This document shows, one piece after another, positions 8,843 through 17,744 of a stretch of DNA of 64,000 nt. Within the stretch, counting starts at the first letter, position 1, and each line of letters starts with the position of its first letter. The translations under genes and the position numbers were made by a program. The notes beneath the pieces were generated by a model. That model was not told the origin of the DNA and made no database searches. It saw only the letters and a program-made list of their open reading frames with translations. Origin of the DNA: an uncultured Atopobium sp. (GTDB taxonomy: Bacteria; Actinomycetota; Coriobacteriia; Coriobacteriales; Atopobiaceae); NCBI GenBank assembly GCA_937997345.1, contig CALKTD010000017.1:39787-103786 (forward strand), read 5' to 3'.

Positions 8843-9871
8843 TTAATTTGTAAGATCTCTTAATACTTCTTCTGTAAAATTGCTGCAAATTAGCTGAATG
8901 ACGTGAGCAGCAGTTTTTAAATCTTTTAACTGCACAAAAGAGCAACTTCCATGACAATATCTAAGGGGAATACCAAGTACCATTGCCAATCTTCCTGCGT
9001 TAACTAAATGACCTGTTCCAGCATCAGTACCACCACCAGCAAAAATATCTTTCTGGTAAGGAATATTTGCATCTTCTAAAAGTTTTTGTATGTAAGACAA
9101 AAGACGGCGTTTCGGAGCTAATGTTTTATCGTAATAAACCAACATTGGACCAGCGCCTAAGATTCGATGGTTTTTAAACCCGCTACCAAGTCCAGAATAA
9201 TTTGCTGTATCAATTGCAACTAATAAATCTGGTTGAACGAGCTCTGTTACAGTTTTTCCTCCTCGTGCCCCTACCTCTTCACTACTTGTAAAAGCAAAGT
9301 AAATGTCACAAGGGTAAGAATCAAAAAGTTCCTTAACTGCCTGTATGAGAACAAAACAACCGGCTCGGTCATCCATGGCTTTTCCAGAAACTATTCCGTT
9401 TTCATAAACCAATGCATCTGTCGCAAAGTAAACAAAATCGCCTTCACTCACGCCTAATACTCGAACATCGTTCTCACTAGAACATCCAATATCCACGTAA
9501 CTTTCCAAGACCTGATTAGATTTATCCCTAATTGAATTAAGTACGCCACGAACTTTTCCTTGAGAGGTATGAATGCGAACAAGCTGCATATCCTTGCTCG
9601 TATTTACAACATTTCCGATTGGCATTACATATAACAAGCCATCATCAGAAATAGATCTGACAATAAAGCCAACTTCATCCATATGAGCCATAAACATAAT
9701 TTTTGGAGATCCGCTTGGACCGGGCTTATGAAAAATAAGGCTACCAAGTCCGTCTCTAAAAGTTTCACTTAAATACTTAGTGCACTCGGCTTGTATCAAT
9801 TCACGGACTTCATCCTCATTACCGGCCAACGCATCAGAGTTACTTAGCTTTACAAGAAGATCAACATCCAT
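8843..9871 (-). CDS. M42-family glutamyl/leucyl aminopeptidase
   Basis: A 342-residue M42 metallopeptidase, a family that forms large self-compartmentalised complexes trimming short peptides. Ligands are visible: His in MAHMDEVGFI, the bridging Asp in GKAMDDRAGC, the catalytic Glu pair in TSSEEVGARGG, Asp in LVAIDTA and His in YCHGSCSF. Its start overlaps the end of the regulator gene by 11 bases, tying it to the PTS operon. M42 proteins are sometimes labelled endoglucanase, but the residues seen here are those of a peptidase. Confidence 0.9.
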   Translation of the reverse strand: MDVDLLVKLSNSDALAGNEDEVRELIQAECTKYLSETFRDGLGSLIFHKPGPSGSPKIMFMAHMDEVGFIVRSISDDGLLYVMPIGNVVNTSKDMQLVRIHTSQGKVRGVLNSIRDKSNQVLESYVDIGCSSENDVRVLGVSEGDFVYFATDALVYENGIVSGKAMDDRAGCFVLIQAVKELFDSYPCDIYFAFTSSEEVGARGGKTVTELVQPDLLVAIDTANYSGLGSGFKNHRILGAGPMLVYYDKTLAPKRRLLSYIQKLLEDANIPYQKDIFAGGGTDAGTGHLVNAGRLAMVLGIPLRYCHGSCSFVQLKDLKTAAHVIQLICSNFTEEVLRDLTN

Positions 9872-11756
9872 CTTTACTGACCTCCATCTTTTTTATCTGA
9901 TTTATAAATTCTTCAGCACTTATACAAGACTCAAGCAGTGAAATTTCTTCTTGGTTATTCATTATTGAAAATAAAGAAGTACTAATAGCTTTATAAGCCT
10001 CAATGGATTGTTTGGTTAGACATATAAGAAAAATAACTCTAACCTCTTTTTCCTTTTTATTCCTGTTAATACGAATCGCTATTGCATCCCGTATTCCGTG
10101 AGGCTCTACAGGATGGGGCGCACAAATACCATTCAAAAAAATCGTATTAGAAAATTTCTCCCGCACTTTGACAGAATTGACGAACGCTTCATCTGCATAT
10201 CCAAGGCGTACACAATCAATACACGCTTCATAGACTATATCTTGATACGTATTTTGATCAGAAACAGCAAAAAGCTCGGGTTCTATCAGAGAAGATAAAG
10301 TGTGTTTTGTTCCACAATCTTGGTTTACATCATAATTACTATGTCGAACAGCATTACTAATAGCAGAAAGATCAGAGGAACTTAAAATCTCATTTATATA
10401 GATTGTTGGAGCACAAGGCTTTTCTAGCAATGGGACCATGGATATTATTAAATCTGGATTCAATTCTACAAGCACTCTTTGGTCCAAATAAGACACTGTA
10501 TCAATTTGGGCATTTGGGAATATACCGCTAAGCTGCATTTTCACAAGTGTGGCAGATCCTCCGCCAGTTGCACAAACAACAACGATATGAGCAATGCTAA
10601 AAAGACGATTCTGACGTGTTCTTTCCTCATGAGCAATAAAATGCATTGCAATCAAAAATACTTCGTCTTGTGTTGGTTCTACACCAAAATTACTATAAAT
10701 TTTTTCACATAACTGAACAGCAAAATCCATGCTGAGCGAATTTCCTAATTCACTTTTTTCAGCAAATGAAATAGTAACTGTTTTCCCAGCAAGTAATCTT
10801 TTCACAAGAAGGGCTATATGGGCTTCTAACATTTCTACGAACGTCTTATCCTCTAAAAAAGACGTTTGATACTCCTCATCAATACCTGTGAGAAATGAAA
10901 TAATAACCGAACTTACTTCTGAGATAGCTGTAGTAGGAACATCTTCTAGACTCGGAAGCTGTCCTAACGCTTTTGCAATGCATAAAACATCTACCTTGGT
11001 AAGCTTTAAACCAAGTTTCTTATAGATCTCCTCAGAAATTAATTCTGCTAAATCAAGGAATTTAATTGGAGTAAGACTTACCTCTCGCTCCTCGTTTGTA
11101 TCTCTCACAATATTAGCTGCGCAAATAGTTACAAAGGCACAAAGAGCACAAAAGTCTTCATATCTAAGATTTCTTCCAATCTTAGAAAGGCATGAGAGAA
11201 GAATGGTCGATATTTTTTCTTCTTTATCAATAGATTCTCTAATTGCGGAAACTATTAGAGGCGATCCTGCCAAAAGAGATCTAGCTAAAAAGAAACGAAT
11301 GTCATCCGGTTTTCCGACTGCACGTGTACCATGATGGCGAGTACGTTGAATGTCGATTCCAAAATTTGAGCCTATTCGAGATGCTTCTTGAAGAGCCATA
11401 TTCACTACCGGAACACTCAAATCAAAATTGACTGCAAGATCTTCTGCACTTACAAATCCTCCCGAAAGGACCAAAGCTTGAAGAATAGTTTTTGATCGTT
11501 CAGATGGCTCTATAAACTCTGAATGAGATAAAAATTCTAAAAAGGAAGTAAATAAATCTAAATCTTTTACTAATAGGCGTATTCCTTTGCCTCGTTCAGA
11601 CACAATCTGAAAACCATGATCATGTTGGGTAGAACGTAAATCTGATAAGTCTGATTGAACAGTGCGCTCTGAGACATTAAATTCATGAGCGAGCTGTGAG
11701 ACAGAAATAGCCTCTGATGTCCTACTAAGCTGATTTAATAACCTGCTAGTACGCAC
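9861..11756 (-). CDS. BglG/LicR-type PRD regulator with PTS IIB-like and IIA domains
   Basis: A 631-residue transcription regulator. The N-terminal 60 residues hold a helix-turn-helix (AISVSQLAHEFNVSERTVQSDLSDL), then a second wHTH, then two PTS-regulation domains with scattered His. A IIB-like segment follows with a candidate Cys (VVVCATGGGSATLVK). A C-terminal fructose-type IIA domain has its His in CAPHPVEPHGI. Such proteins activate neighbouring PTS operons when PTS phosphorylation signals substrate. It is the first gene of the operon and overlaps the M42 gene, so it probably autoregulates. Confidence 0.88.
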   Translation of the reverse strand: MRTSRLLNQLSRTSEAISVSQLAHEFNVSERTVQSDLSDLRSTQHDHGFQIVSERGKGIRLLVKDLDLFTSFLEFLSHSEFIEPSERSKTILQALVLSGGFVSAEDLAVNFDLSVPVVNMALQEASRIGSNFGIDIQRTRHHGTRAVGKPDDIRFFLARSLLAGSPLIVSAIRESIDKEEKISTILLSCLSKIGRNLRYEDFCALCAFVTICAANIVRDTNEEREVSLTPIKFLDLAELISEEIYKKLGLKLTKVDVLCIAKALGQLPSLEDVPTTAISEVSSVIISFLTGIDEEYQTSFLEDKTFVEMLEAHIALLVKRLLAGKTVTISFAEKSELGNSLSMDFAVQLCEKIYSNFGVEPTQDEVFLIAMHFIAHEERTRQNRLFSIAHIVVVCATGGGSATLVKMQLSGIFPNAQIDTVSYLDQRVLVELNPDLIISMVPLLEKPCAPTIYINEILSSSDLSAISNAVRHSNYDVNQDCGTKHTLSSLIEPELFAVSDQNTYQDIVYEACIDCVRLGYADEAFVNSVKVREKFSNTIFLNGICAPHPVEPHGIRDAIAIRINRNKKEKEVRVIFLICLTKQSIEAYKAISTSLFSIMNNQEEISLLESCISAEEFINQIKKMEVSKDGC

Positions 11757-11867
11757 CTTTCCGCCTCCCCCAACATTAATTGTCTTAAGCGTAAAGATTT
11801 TTATAAGGCTAGTAAAACATCAAAGTTGCACTTTATTGTGCAGAAAAGTTCATTATTCGGTTAAAAG

Positions 11868-11898
11868 AACAACTCTAGCGGTAAACGCTAGAGTTGTT
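11868..11898 (-). terminator. Intrinsic terminator of the MmeI-like gene
   Basis: Perfect 13-bp stem (AACAACTCTAGCG with its complement) and a 5-base loop. On the minus strand it is followed by CTTTTAACC. It lies about 50 bp beyond the stop of the restriction-modification gene. Confidence 0.82.
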
Positions 11899-11950
11899 TC
11901 AAAATATTATTTTTCTAATTAAACACTAAGCTCAGGTGCGAATCTAATTG

Positions 11951-14707
11951 CTATTCTTTCGTCTTCTCAGCATATAACTTAAAAAGATGCGCAACTATCT
12001 TTTCTTCATCACCATTAAAGTCAACTCCATATGCAGTTTCAACTGCAGCGTCATTAGCTTTATGCGCGGCAAGTAAATCCGATGGCATCTTATCTGGATC
12101 ATATAACTCAGCTAACGATTTATTTAGATAATTTGCTCTTGTGTCGAGAATTGCTTTCGCAGTCTTCTCAATAGCATCCTTTTGCTCAATGGTCACTTCT
12201 GGCCATACAAAATTGTTATACACAATGGTGTTGGAATAGCTATAATCACCTTTAAGTCGACCAGCCACAGTTCGCATCCATGCATTTTGAAATTGACTCA
12301 TTAAGATGCCAAAATGATATAAAGAGTCAGTTTCAACAAAATATAACTTATCACCTGGAATCATTCCATTTGTAACAAAACCAAAAGGTACATACGCCCT
12401 ACGTTCTGATGAAACTTTAGGTATGGCAATATAAGTTACATCATGAAACTTATGGCATGGCCTGAGCAAATGAGGAGTATCTCTTAATTTGTACGCGTCT
12501 CCTGTTGTTGTTTGTTCATTTCTCCAGTTTTTGCACTTTTCCACTCTCCACGCTATATCAGGATGAGACTGAATATCTTCCTCTGATGCATTAACCAACC
12601 ACAAACAATATCGCTTATCACCTTTAATAAAATCAGCACCCATAGAAAATGGTCGCAAGAACTCAATGGCCTCGTTGTCCGAAGAAATAAGATTGATGTA
12701 TTCATCTTGATACATCAGTAAGCATCCATTATCTGCAGGCTTGAATCCTTGAGAAACTTCTGGAACGTCAAAAATTGGTTTATTTCTTTTATCTACAAAA
12801 ATATTAGGACCGTCCATCAAATAGCCATTGATGTTAGAGCATAATTTTTTGACACCATCTCTAAGATAGAGTGTTTTATTTTGGTATCCAAAACGTGAGA
12901 AACCAATAATCACCACGTAAACATGAGCTTGAATAGAAGCCTCAGAACTCCATACAAACGTTTGCCATGCAAAATCAATATGGATACCACTGTTAAACAA
13001 TGGCTCCCATACAGGCTGTACTTGTTGTCCCTGGCAGATGGAATTAGTTGATACAAACGCACAATGAATCGGAAAATTGGAAATGTAATCAGCTGCTTTT
13101 TTATACCAGCAAGCTACATAATCAACAGTTTTTACCTTACCAAATAAACTTGCACGATCTTTCTGTTGTTCAGCAGAGTGATTGGAGTAACCAACAAAAG
13201 GAGGATTTCCCATAATGTAATTACATTCAGTTGCTGGTAATACGCTATTCCAGTCAATACGTAGAGCATTACCTTCAACAATATGAGCTTTTTCACTTAG
13301 GGGGAAATCATCTCCCCCAGCGTCGTAAAACATTGATGTTTCACCGTTTGCTTTAAGACGGCTAATCCAAAGAGCAGTCTCAGCAACCGTTACGGCAAAA
13401 TCATTAATCTCAATGCCATAAAACTGATTCAAAGAGACGCGCTTTCCTGTCTCTTCTTCATCTCCTAGACTAAAGCCAGTCTGTCCTTTTCTAAGCTCAT
13501 TAAGCACTGTATCTTCCAACTTACGAAGGCAAGTATAGGTCTCAGTAAGAAAGTTGCCTGAACCGCAAGCAGGGTCAAAGAAAGTAAGTGAACAGATCTT
13601 CTCGTGAAAACGCCTAAGAGCATTTTCACGTTTACGAGGAGTTGTTCCCTCTTCTGCACAGATAGACTTCAGTTCTTCTTTAAGGTCATCTAAAAAGAGT
13701 GGATCGATTACCTTATGAATGTTTTCTGGTGAGGTATAGTGCATACCACCAGAGCGCCTAGTCTCTGGATTCAAAGTTGACTCAAAAATTCCACCAAAGA
13801 TTGTAGGGCTAATCTGTGACCAGTCGATGTGGGAAGAAACCTCATCCAACAGGAAGCTCTTTGTTTCATCTGTAAAATTAGGAATCTCAGAGTCATCTCT
13901 GAAAAGTCCGCCGTTTACATACGGAAATGCCTTAACTTCAAGATCATACGGATCTCGCTCAGAGAGATTGGTATCCAATGCACAGAATAAATTCTTAAGT
14001 GCTGCTCTAATCCTGTTTGCTGGAACATCTTTCAAATAGTTATAAAAAGCATCTTTTCCAAAAAGTCCTGCATCTTCACAATAAAGGCAAAATACCAAGC
14101 GTACACAAAGTACGTTTAGTGCATGCATAGACTCTTCTGAATCAGGATTCATGTATCCTTCACGCAGTTTATCATAGAGCTTTCCAATGAGCTCACCTGC
14201 TTTGATTGATACCGTCTTCTCTTTTTCAAGACGGCTGTTAGTAGGGTCATTAATAAAAGCAAGATACTCTGGATGATTTGCAAGTTCATCAAGAGTGAAC
14301 TCAAAAGCGTTATCAGGGAGTTGTGACCTTCCGTATGCATCACGGTCATACACTCTAAAGGTAGAGAAATTACATGTAATTACAAAGCGGGGCTGCTCTA
14401 ACCTAGGAAGCTCGTCAACATAATCAAGTGCTTGAGTTAAAGGTGTCTTTTGTTTTCCTTGGCGGACTTCTTCTTTATCTAGGTCAATTCCAAGAGCCTT
14501 TTGTTCAATTAAAACACCAGCATCGGGAATCCACACATCAATAAATCCGCCAGATGAGACATGAAATTCAAAGAGAACGTCGTCTACTTTTGAATAGCCA
14601 ATAGTGCGTAAGAGCTGTAGCCAGAATTGCTGAGTATCTCCTTTTTCATAACCCCTGCCTTGCCAGCGGGAGACAAATTCTAGAAGTTCTTTCTTATCAC
14701 AAGGCAT
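11951..14707 (-). CDS. MmeI-like (type IIL) restriction-modification enzyme
   Basis: A 918-residue single-chain enzyme. The start (FVSRWQGRGYEKGDTQQFW) is typical of MmeI-family N-terminal nuclease domains. A D-x10-E-x-K arrangement (IDVWIPD...IEQK, about residues 55-70) fits the PD-(D/E)XK nuclease centre. An adenine-methyltransferase domain follows with FFDPACGSGNF and the catalytic NPPF in MGNPPFVGYS, then a target-recognition region and an MmeI-like C-terminus. Such enzymes methylate one strand and cut a fixed distance away. The frame runs upstream to a TTG at 14734, but the ATG at 14707 gives the usual family start; this is not certain. Confidence 0.85.
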   Translation of the reverse strand: MPCDKKELLEFVSRWQGRGYEKGDTQQFWLQLLRTIGYSKVDDVLFEFHVSSGGFIDVWIPDAGVLIEQKALGIDLDKEEVRQGKQKTPLTQALDYVDELPRLEQPRFVITCNFSTFRVYDRDAYGRSQLPDNAFEFTLDELANHPEYLAFINDPTNSRLEKEKTVSIKAGELIGKLYDKLREGYMNPDSEESMHALNVLCVRLVFCLYCEDAGLFGKDAFYNYLKDVPANRIRAALKNLFCALDTNLSERDPYDLEVKAFPYVNGGLFRDDSEIPNFTDETKSFLLDEVSSHIDWSQISPTIFGGIFESTLNPETRRSGGMHYTSPENIHKVIDPLFLDDLKEELKSICAEEGTTPRKRENALRRFHEKICSLTFFDPACGSGNFLTETYTCLRKLEDTVLNELRKGQTGFSLGDEEETGKRVSLNQFYGIEINDFAVTVAETALWISRLKANGETSMFYDAGGDDFPLSEKAHIVEGNALRIDWNSVLPATECNYIMGNPPFVGYSNHSAEQQKDRASLFGKVKTVDYVACWYKKAADYISNFPIHCAFVSTNSICQGQQVQPVWEPLFNSGIHIDFAWQTFVWSSEASIQAHVYVVIIGFSRFGYQNKTLYLRDGVKKLCSNINGYLMDGPNIFVDKRNKPIFDVPEVSQGFKPADNGCLLMYQDEYINLISSDNEAIEFLRPFSMGADFIKGDKRYCLWLVNASEEDIQSHPDIAWRVEKCKNWRNEQTTTGDAYKLRDTPHLLRPCHKFHDVTYIAIPKVSSERRAYVPFGFVTNGMIPGDKLYFVETDSLYHFGILMSQFQNAWMRTVAGRLKGDYSYSNTIVYNNFVWPEVTIEQKDAIEKTAKAILDTRANYLNKSLAELYDPDKMPSDLLAAHKANDAAVETAYGVDFNGDEEKIVAHLFKLYAEKTKE

Positions 14708-14801
14708 GCTCTTACTCACTTTCAAGACTGTCAAATAATCTCTAGGTAAAAATCAGGTCTAATTCGAGCCATCATTAGATAAGCTATTTGTTCTAAAATT
14801 A

Positions 14802-15560
14802 CTAATAACCTATTACTTCACGCTCAACCTCATTAATAATTGCTTCTGGTATTTTATCAACTTCAATACGATAAACCTTATTTAACCTTGGATTGTAAAA
14901 TCCCAGATATTTAAGATTATTAAATTCAAGGTGTATTGAATTTAAACCCATTCTCCAATACATAAGTAGCTGAAGTGTGTGCTTTTTCTCAATTGAACCT
15001 TTTAATACCTTAAAGTCCCAAATAGTATCTATCGTTGTAAAATCGCCGTCACCTGAATTAACAGTTTCGGTATAGCCACCCCTAAACGTAAACCCATCCA
15101 AAACCTTTGGGCCATAAACATCAAAAAAGTGAAGAGATCTATTTACCATTGTTCTAATATTTTCAATTGTAGCGTTGTTGGGTTTTATTAGCTCTACAGG
15201 CTTATAAGTAGATAATCCTGCTCTACGACAAGTATCAAATCCTGTTAATTTCAATGCACTAGCAATGGAATTATCATCTAATCCCTTAACTTTTTTGAGA
15301 AGTGCCTCTGCTTCCATTTCTTTATCAATTAGACGAGCTCCCATTATCGAAATACGAAAAGCATTGTCAGGAGAAGCTCCTGTCATGAAATGTGTAAGGT
15401 ATTCCGCAGCAGTACCCACAAGATTGGGTTCAATATTTTCTTCTTTATTCAACTCTTCAATACCAGGTCCAAGAATTAGTTCATCAAAATCTTTGGGCTT
15501 AAGATATCCTCCTCTGGGCTGTGATACTTGACGAACACGTTGTGTTACAGAACACCCCAT
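14802..15560 (-). CDS. PD-(D/E)XK nuclease-like protein of unknown role
   Basis: A 252-residue soluble protein. Its start (VTQRVRQVSQPRGGYLKPKDF) resembles a widespread uncharacterised family. The central GDGDFTTIDTIWDFKVLKGS followed by HTLQLLMYW matches the Cas4/RecB-like nuclease pattern, with candidate residues Asp in GDGDF, Asp-x-Lys in WDFK and a Gln-x3-Tyr helix. A good AGGAGG lies 6 bases before the ATG. It is 95 bp upstream of the MmeI-like gene on the same strand, suggesting joint use in defence. The nuclease reading is my inference; no other domain is seen. Confidence 0.6.
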   Translation of the reverse strand: MGCSVTQRVRQVSQPRGGYLKPKDFDELILGPGIEELNKEENIEPNLVGTAAEYLTHFMTGASPDNAFRISIMGARLIDKEMEAEALLKKVKGLDDNSIASALKLTGFDTCRRAGLSTYKPVELIKPNNATIENIRTMVNRSLHFFDVYGPKVLDGFTFRGGYTETVNSGDGDFTTIDTIWDFKVLKGSIEKKHTLQLLMYWRMGLNSIHLEFNNLKYLGFYNPRLNKVYRIEVDKIPEAIINEVEREVIGY

Positions 15561-16152
15561 AAAGACCCTCCTAAACCTGAATTTTAATGATGCTCCACAA
15601 TCTTACTGCGTATCGACCTGCAGTTACTAATTTCTGTATATTTTTAGGTAAACGATTTATAATCAGCTCTCAAAGAATGTTTATCCAAACAGAAATAAAA
15701 CCCGAAGATGGCGGTTTTAAAGTTCTTATCGTCACCAGAGTAGTATTTGAACCCACGACCTTCGTATTATGAGCAGGGTAACATGGAAGTTCCGCAAATT
15801 CGTCTTCGTCTGGACACATATAGAATCAAGAAAGAAGTATCGCAATATTTGCATTCCAATATTCTGTAGAAATCTGTTTTTTCTACATCTTCAACCTCAT
15901 TGCAGTAATCATTTAACAATCACAATATCGATCAGAAACGACATTTGAAAACCGATTGAAAAAACAAAAATGTAAGGTTTTCTTATGGCCACAAATGTCC
16001 TTTGAAACTTCAAATGCATCCATATTTCGTTTTCGCTGCTTTCCTTGAGCAGACATTTACACAGGTACGTCCACGTCACAGGGAAAGAAAGCCTTCGATT
16101 TCTTAAAAAGTATCTTTGTAAAATCAATTCAATTCTTTTTTTGATAAAAAGA
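15561..16152. other. 592-bp gap, no gene; contains a tRNA-like fragment
   Basis: AT-rich. No open frame here has a credible start or family resemblance. The only structured feature I see is the tRNA-fMet-like 35-mer at 15740-15774, listed separately. Confidence 0.55.
15740..15774 (-). repeat. Initiator-tRNA-like 35-bp fragment (possible att remnant)
   Basis: Thirty of 35 bases match the anticodon-to-T-arm part of the tRNA-fMet gene at 31393-31427 in the same orientation, including the CAT anticodon. There is no matching 5' half, acceptor stem or CCA, so it is not a functional tRNA. Fragments of tRNA 3' halves are commonly left where integrative elements insert. It lies within the defence island. 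Confidence 0.55.
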
Positions 16153-17484
16153 TTAGGGACGCTGTATTGCAATAGGTTCAAGCAATGATGACTGTTTGAT
16201 AATACACTGGAGAACAGATTTGATAGAATCCCAATCGTATTCGAAATTCTCTGATCCACTCTGCCGCTGAATAATTGCGTGGCGAAATGATTCTTCAATT
16301 TCATGCTTGTCTTCCTTTGAAAAACCGCCTTGATACTCCCCTGCATGATATTCGTTCCAGATTATCGGTCTAAGATTATTTTCGCTGTTCAACAATGCAT
16401 CTCTTCCAAGAAAGAATTCAATTGCGCATGCCCTACCATTCACATCGCTCTCAGATTCCCCATCAGGACCAATAGTCGGATAGCATTTTCCAAGTGGTGT
16501 ATCAGGAAGAACAATAGCAGCCATATTAGCTGGCATTCTCTCATTCTTGGGCAAACCATTCCGCGCTATCCGTCCAACTGTATCATTATCGAAAATCAGA
16601 ATAAAACGATCTCTAAGCTTGGCAGCCATAAGTGCTTTACCCAATTTGCATAATGCAGCAGCACTTTGATCGGGCTTATAGTCGTTATGGTAATCAAAGA
16701 ATTTAAAGAGGTGAGCAATATCAGGCTCGAACAACTTTAGGGCAGAACTGAGAAATTCGTCATCCGTAGGTCCTTCCGTAAGCACCACCGTCTCACAATG
16801 TGCTAATGTTTCTTCAAATCCTCGTAAAAGCTTCTCCTCTATATTCGGATCCCAATACTCAATCACATCCGTACAGTCATATTCAACTTTACAGTCATCC
16901 TTCTGACACTCGAGAATAATTCTAAGCTCGTACAGAGGATCAATTGTCAAGAGAAAATTCCAACCTGTTTGATTCGCAAAAAGCTTCTCAGCAAGTATAT
17001 TTACCGGTTTCACAGGTTGAGAATCTAGACATTTATCATTAAAAGAAGCCCACATTAAATCTGCCATACGTCGATTCAAAGTAAACTGTTTATATGCCGC
17101 GAGAAGTGTTGAATGATCTGCAATAGCCGCAACTATCTGCCCTACTTCTTCTGGAGGATTATCATCCTCATCCCAAAAGTAATCTCTATTTGCATCATTA
17201 AATGGAAGCTCTGCTTGTATATGTCCACTCGATTCATATCTATTTATCAATAGAGAAATTTGATTGAACGCCCTCTCAAGGTTATACCCCTGAACTTCTA
17301 AACGACTAATTGCCGACTTACAATTGGTCTGGAATACATGTCTTGCTTTTGTAGTCTTTTCGTTAGGCTCACTAACCCAGTCTTCACGCTTAAATATCTC
17401 TAGAAGACGTGGATGTGCCGCGCTGTCATTCTTCATAGCATACAAACAGACGCCGTTAACTTTGAATTCTGCGTACACACCCAC
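16153..17484 (-). CDS. HEPN/Toprim-associated domain protein
   Basis: A 443-residue soluble protein. The N-terminal region (about 1-200) resembles the HEPN/Toprim N-terminal domain. The C-terminal half carries a Toprim-like core: the Glu motif in VVLTEGPTDDEFL (about residue 240) and a D-x-D in FILIFDNDTVG. Toprim domains occur in topoisomerases, primases, OLD nucleases and RNase M5, and here probably give a metal-dependent nuclease. It starts at a GTG (MGVYAEF) behind an AAGGAAGGAAG stretch. It is downstream of SIR2-HerA on the same strand with a 260-bp gap, so it may be a separate defence gene or a third component. Confidence 0.7.
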   Translation of the reverse strand: MGVYAEFKVNGVCLYAMKNDSAAHPRLLEIFKREDWVSEPNEKTTKARHVFQTNCKSAISRLEVQGYNLERAFNQISLLINRYESSGHIQAELPFNDANRDYFWDEDDNPPEEVGQIVAAIADHSTLLAAYKQFTLNRRMADLMWASFNDKCLDSQPVKPVNILAEKLFANQTGWNFLLTIDPLYELRIILECQKDDCKVEYDCTDVIEYWDPNIEEKLLRGFEETLAHCETVVLTEGPTDDEFLSSALKLFEPDIAHLFKFFDYHNDYKPDQSAAALCKLGKALMAAKLRDRFILIFDNDTVGRIARNGLPKNERMPANMAAIVLPDTPLGKCYPTIGPDGESESDVNGRACAIEFFLGRDALLNSENNLRPIIWNEYHAGEYQGGFSKEDKHEIEESFRHAIIQRQSGSENFEYDWDSIKSVLQCIIKQSSLLEPIAIQRP

Positions 17485-17744
17485 AATAATCTACTTCCTT
17501 CCTTACTTATTTCAATCTACTCTGTTTAAAAATGCTCCTACTTTATTCTGTTATTTAAAAGTGAATTTAATTACTGTAGTTAGTCACACAGCATATCAAA
17601 ATCAATAGCATGCTTAATGAAGTTGTTCTTACATTTGACCTCGTTGGAAACTTACAGAAACAGATTAGTGAAACATTTCATATTTTTAAGTATTAAAACC
17701 AGATGTCACTCATCTAGTTTTTACCATTACTAGAATTCCCATAT

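Noticed and set aside
15909..16346. 145-codon minus-strand frame overlapping the HEPN/Toprim 3' end
   Set aside because: Overlaps a well-supported gene in another frame and has no family features.
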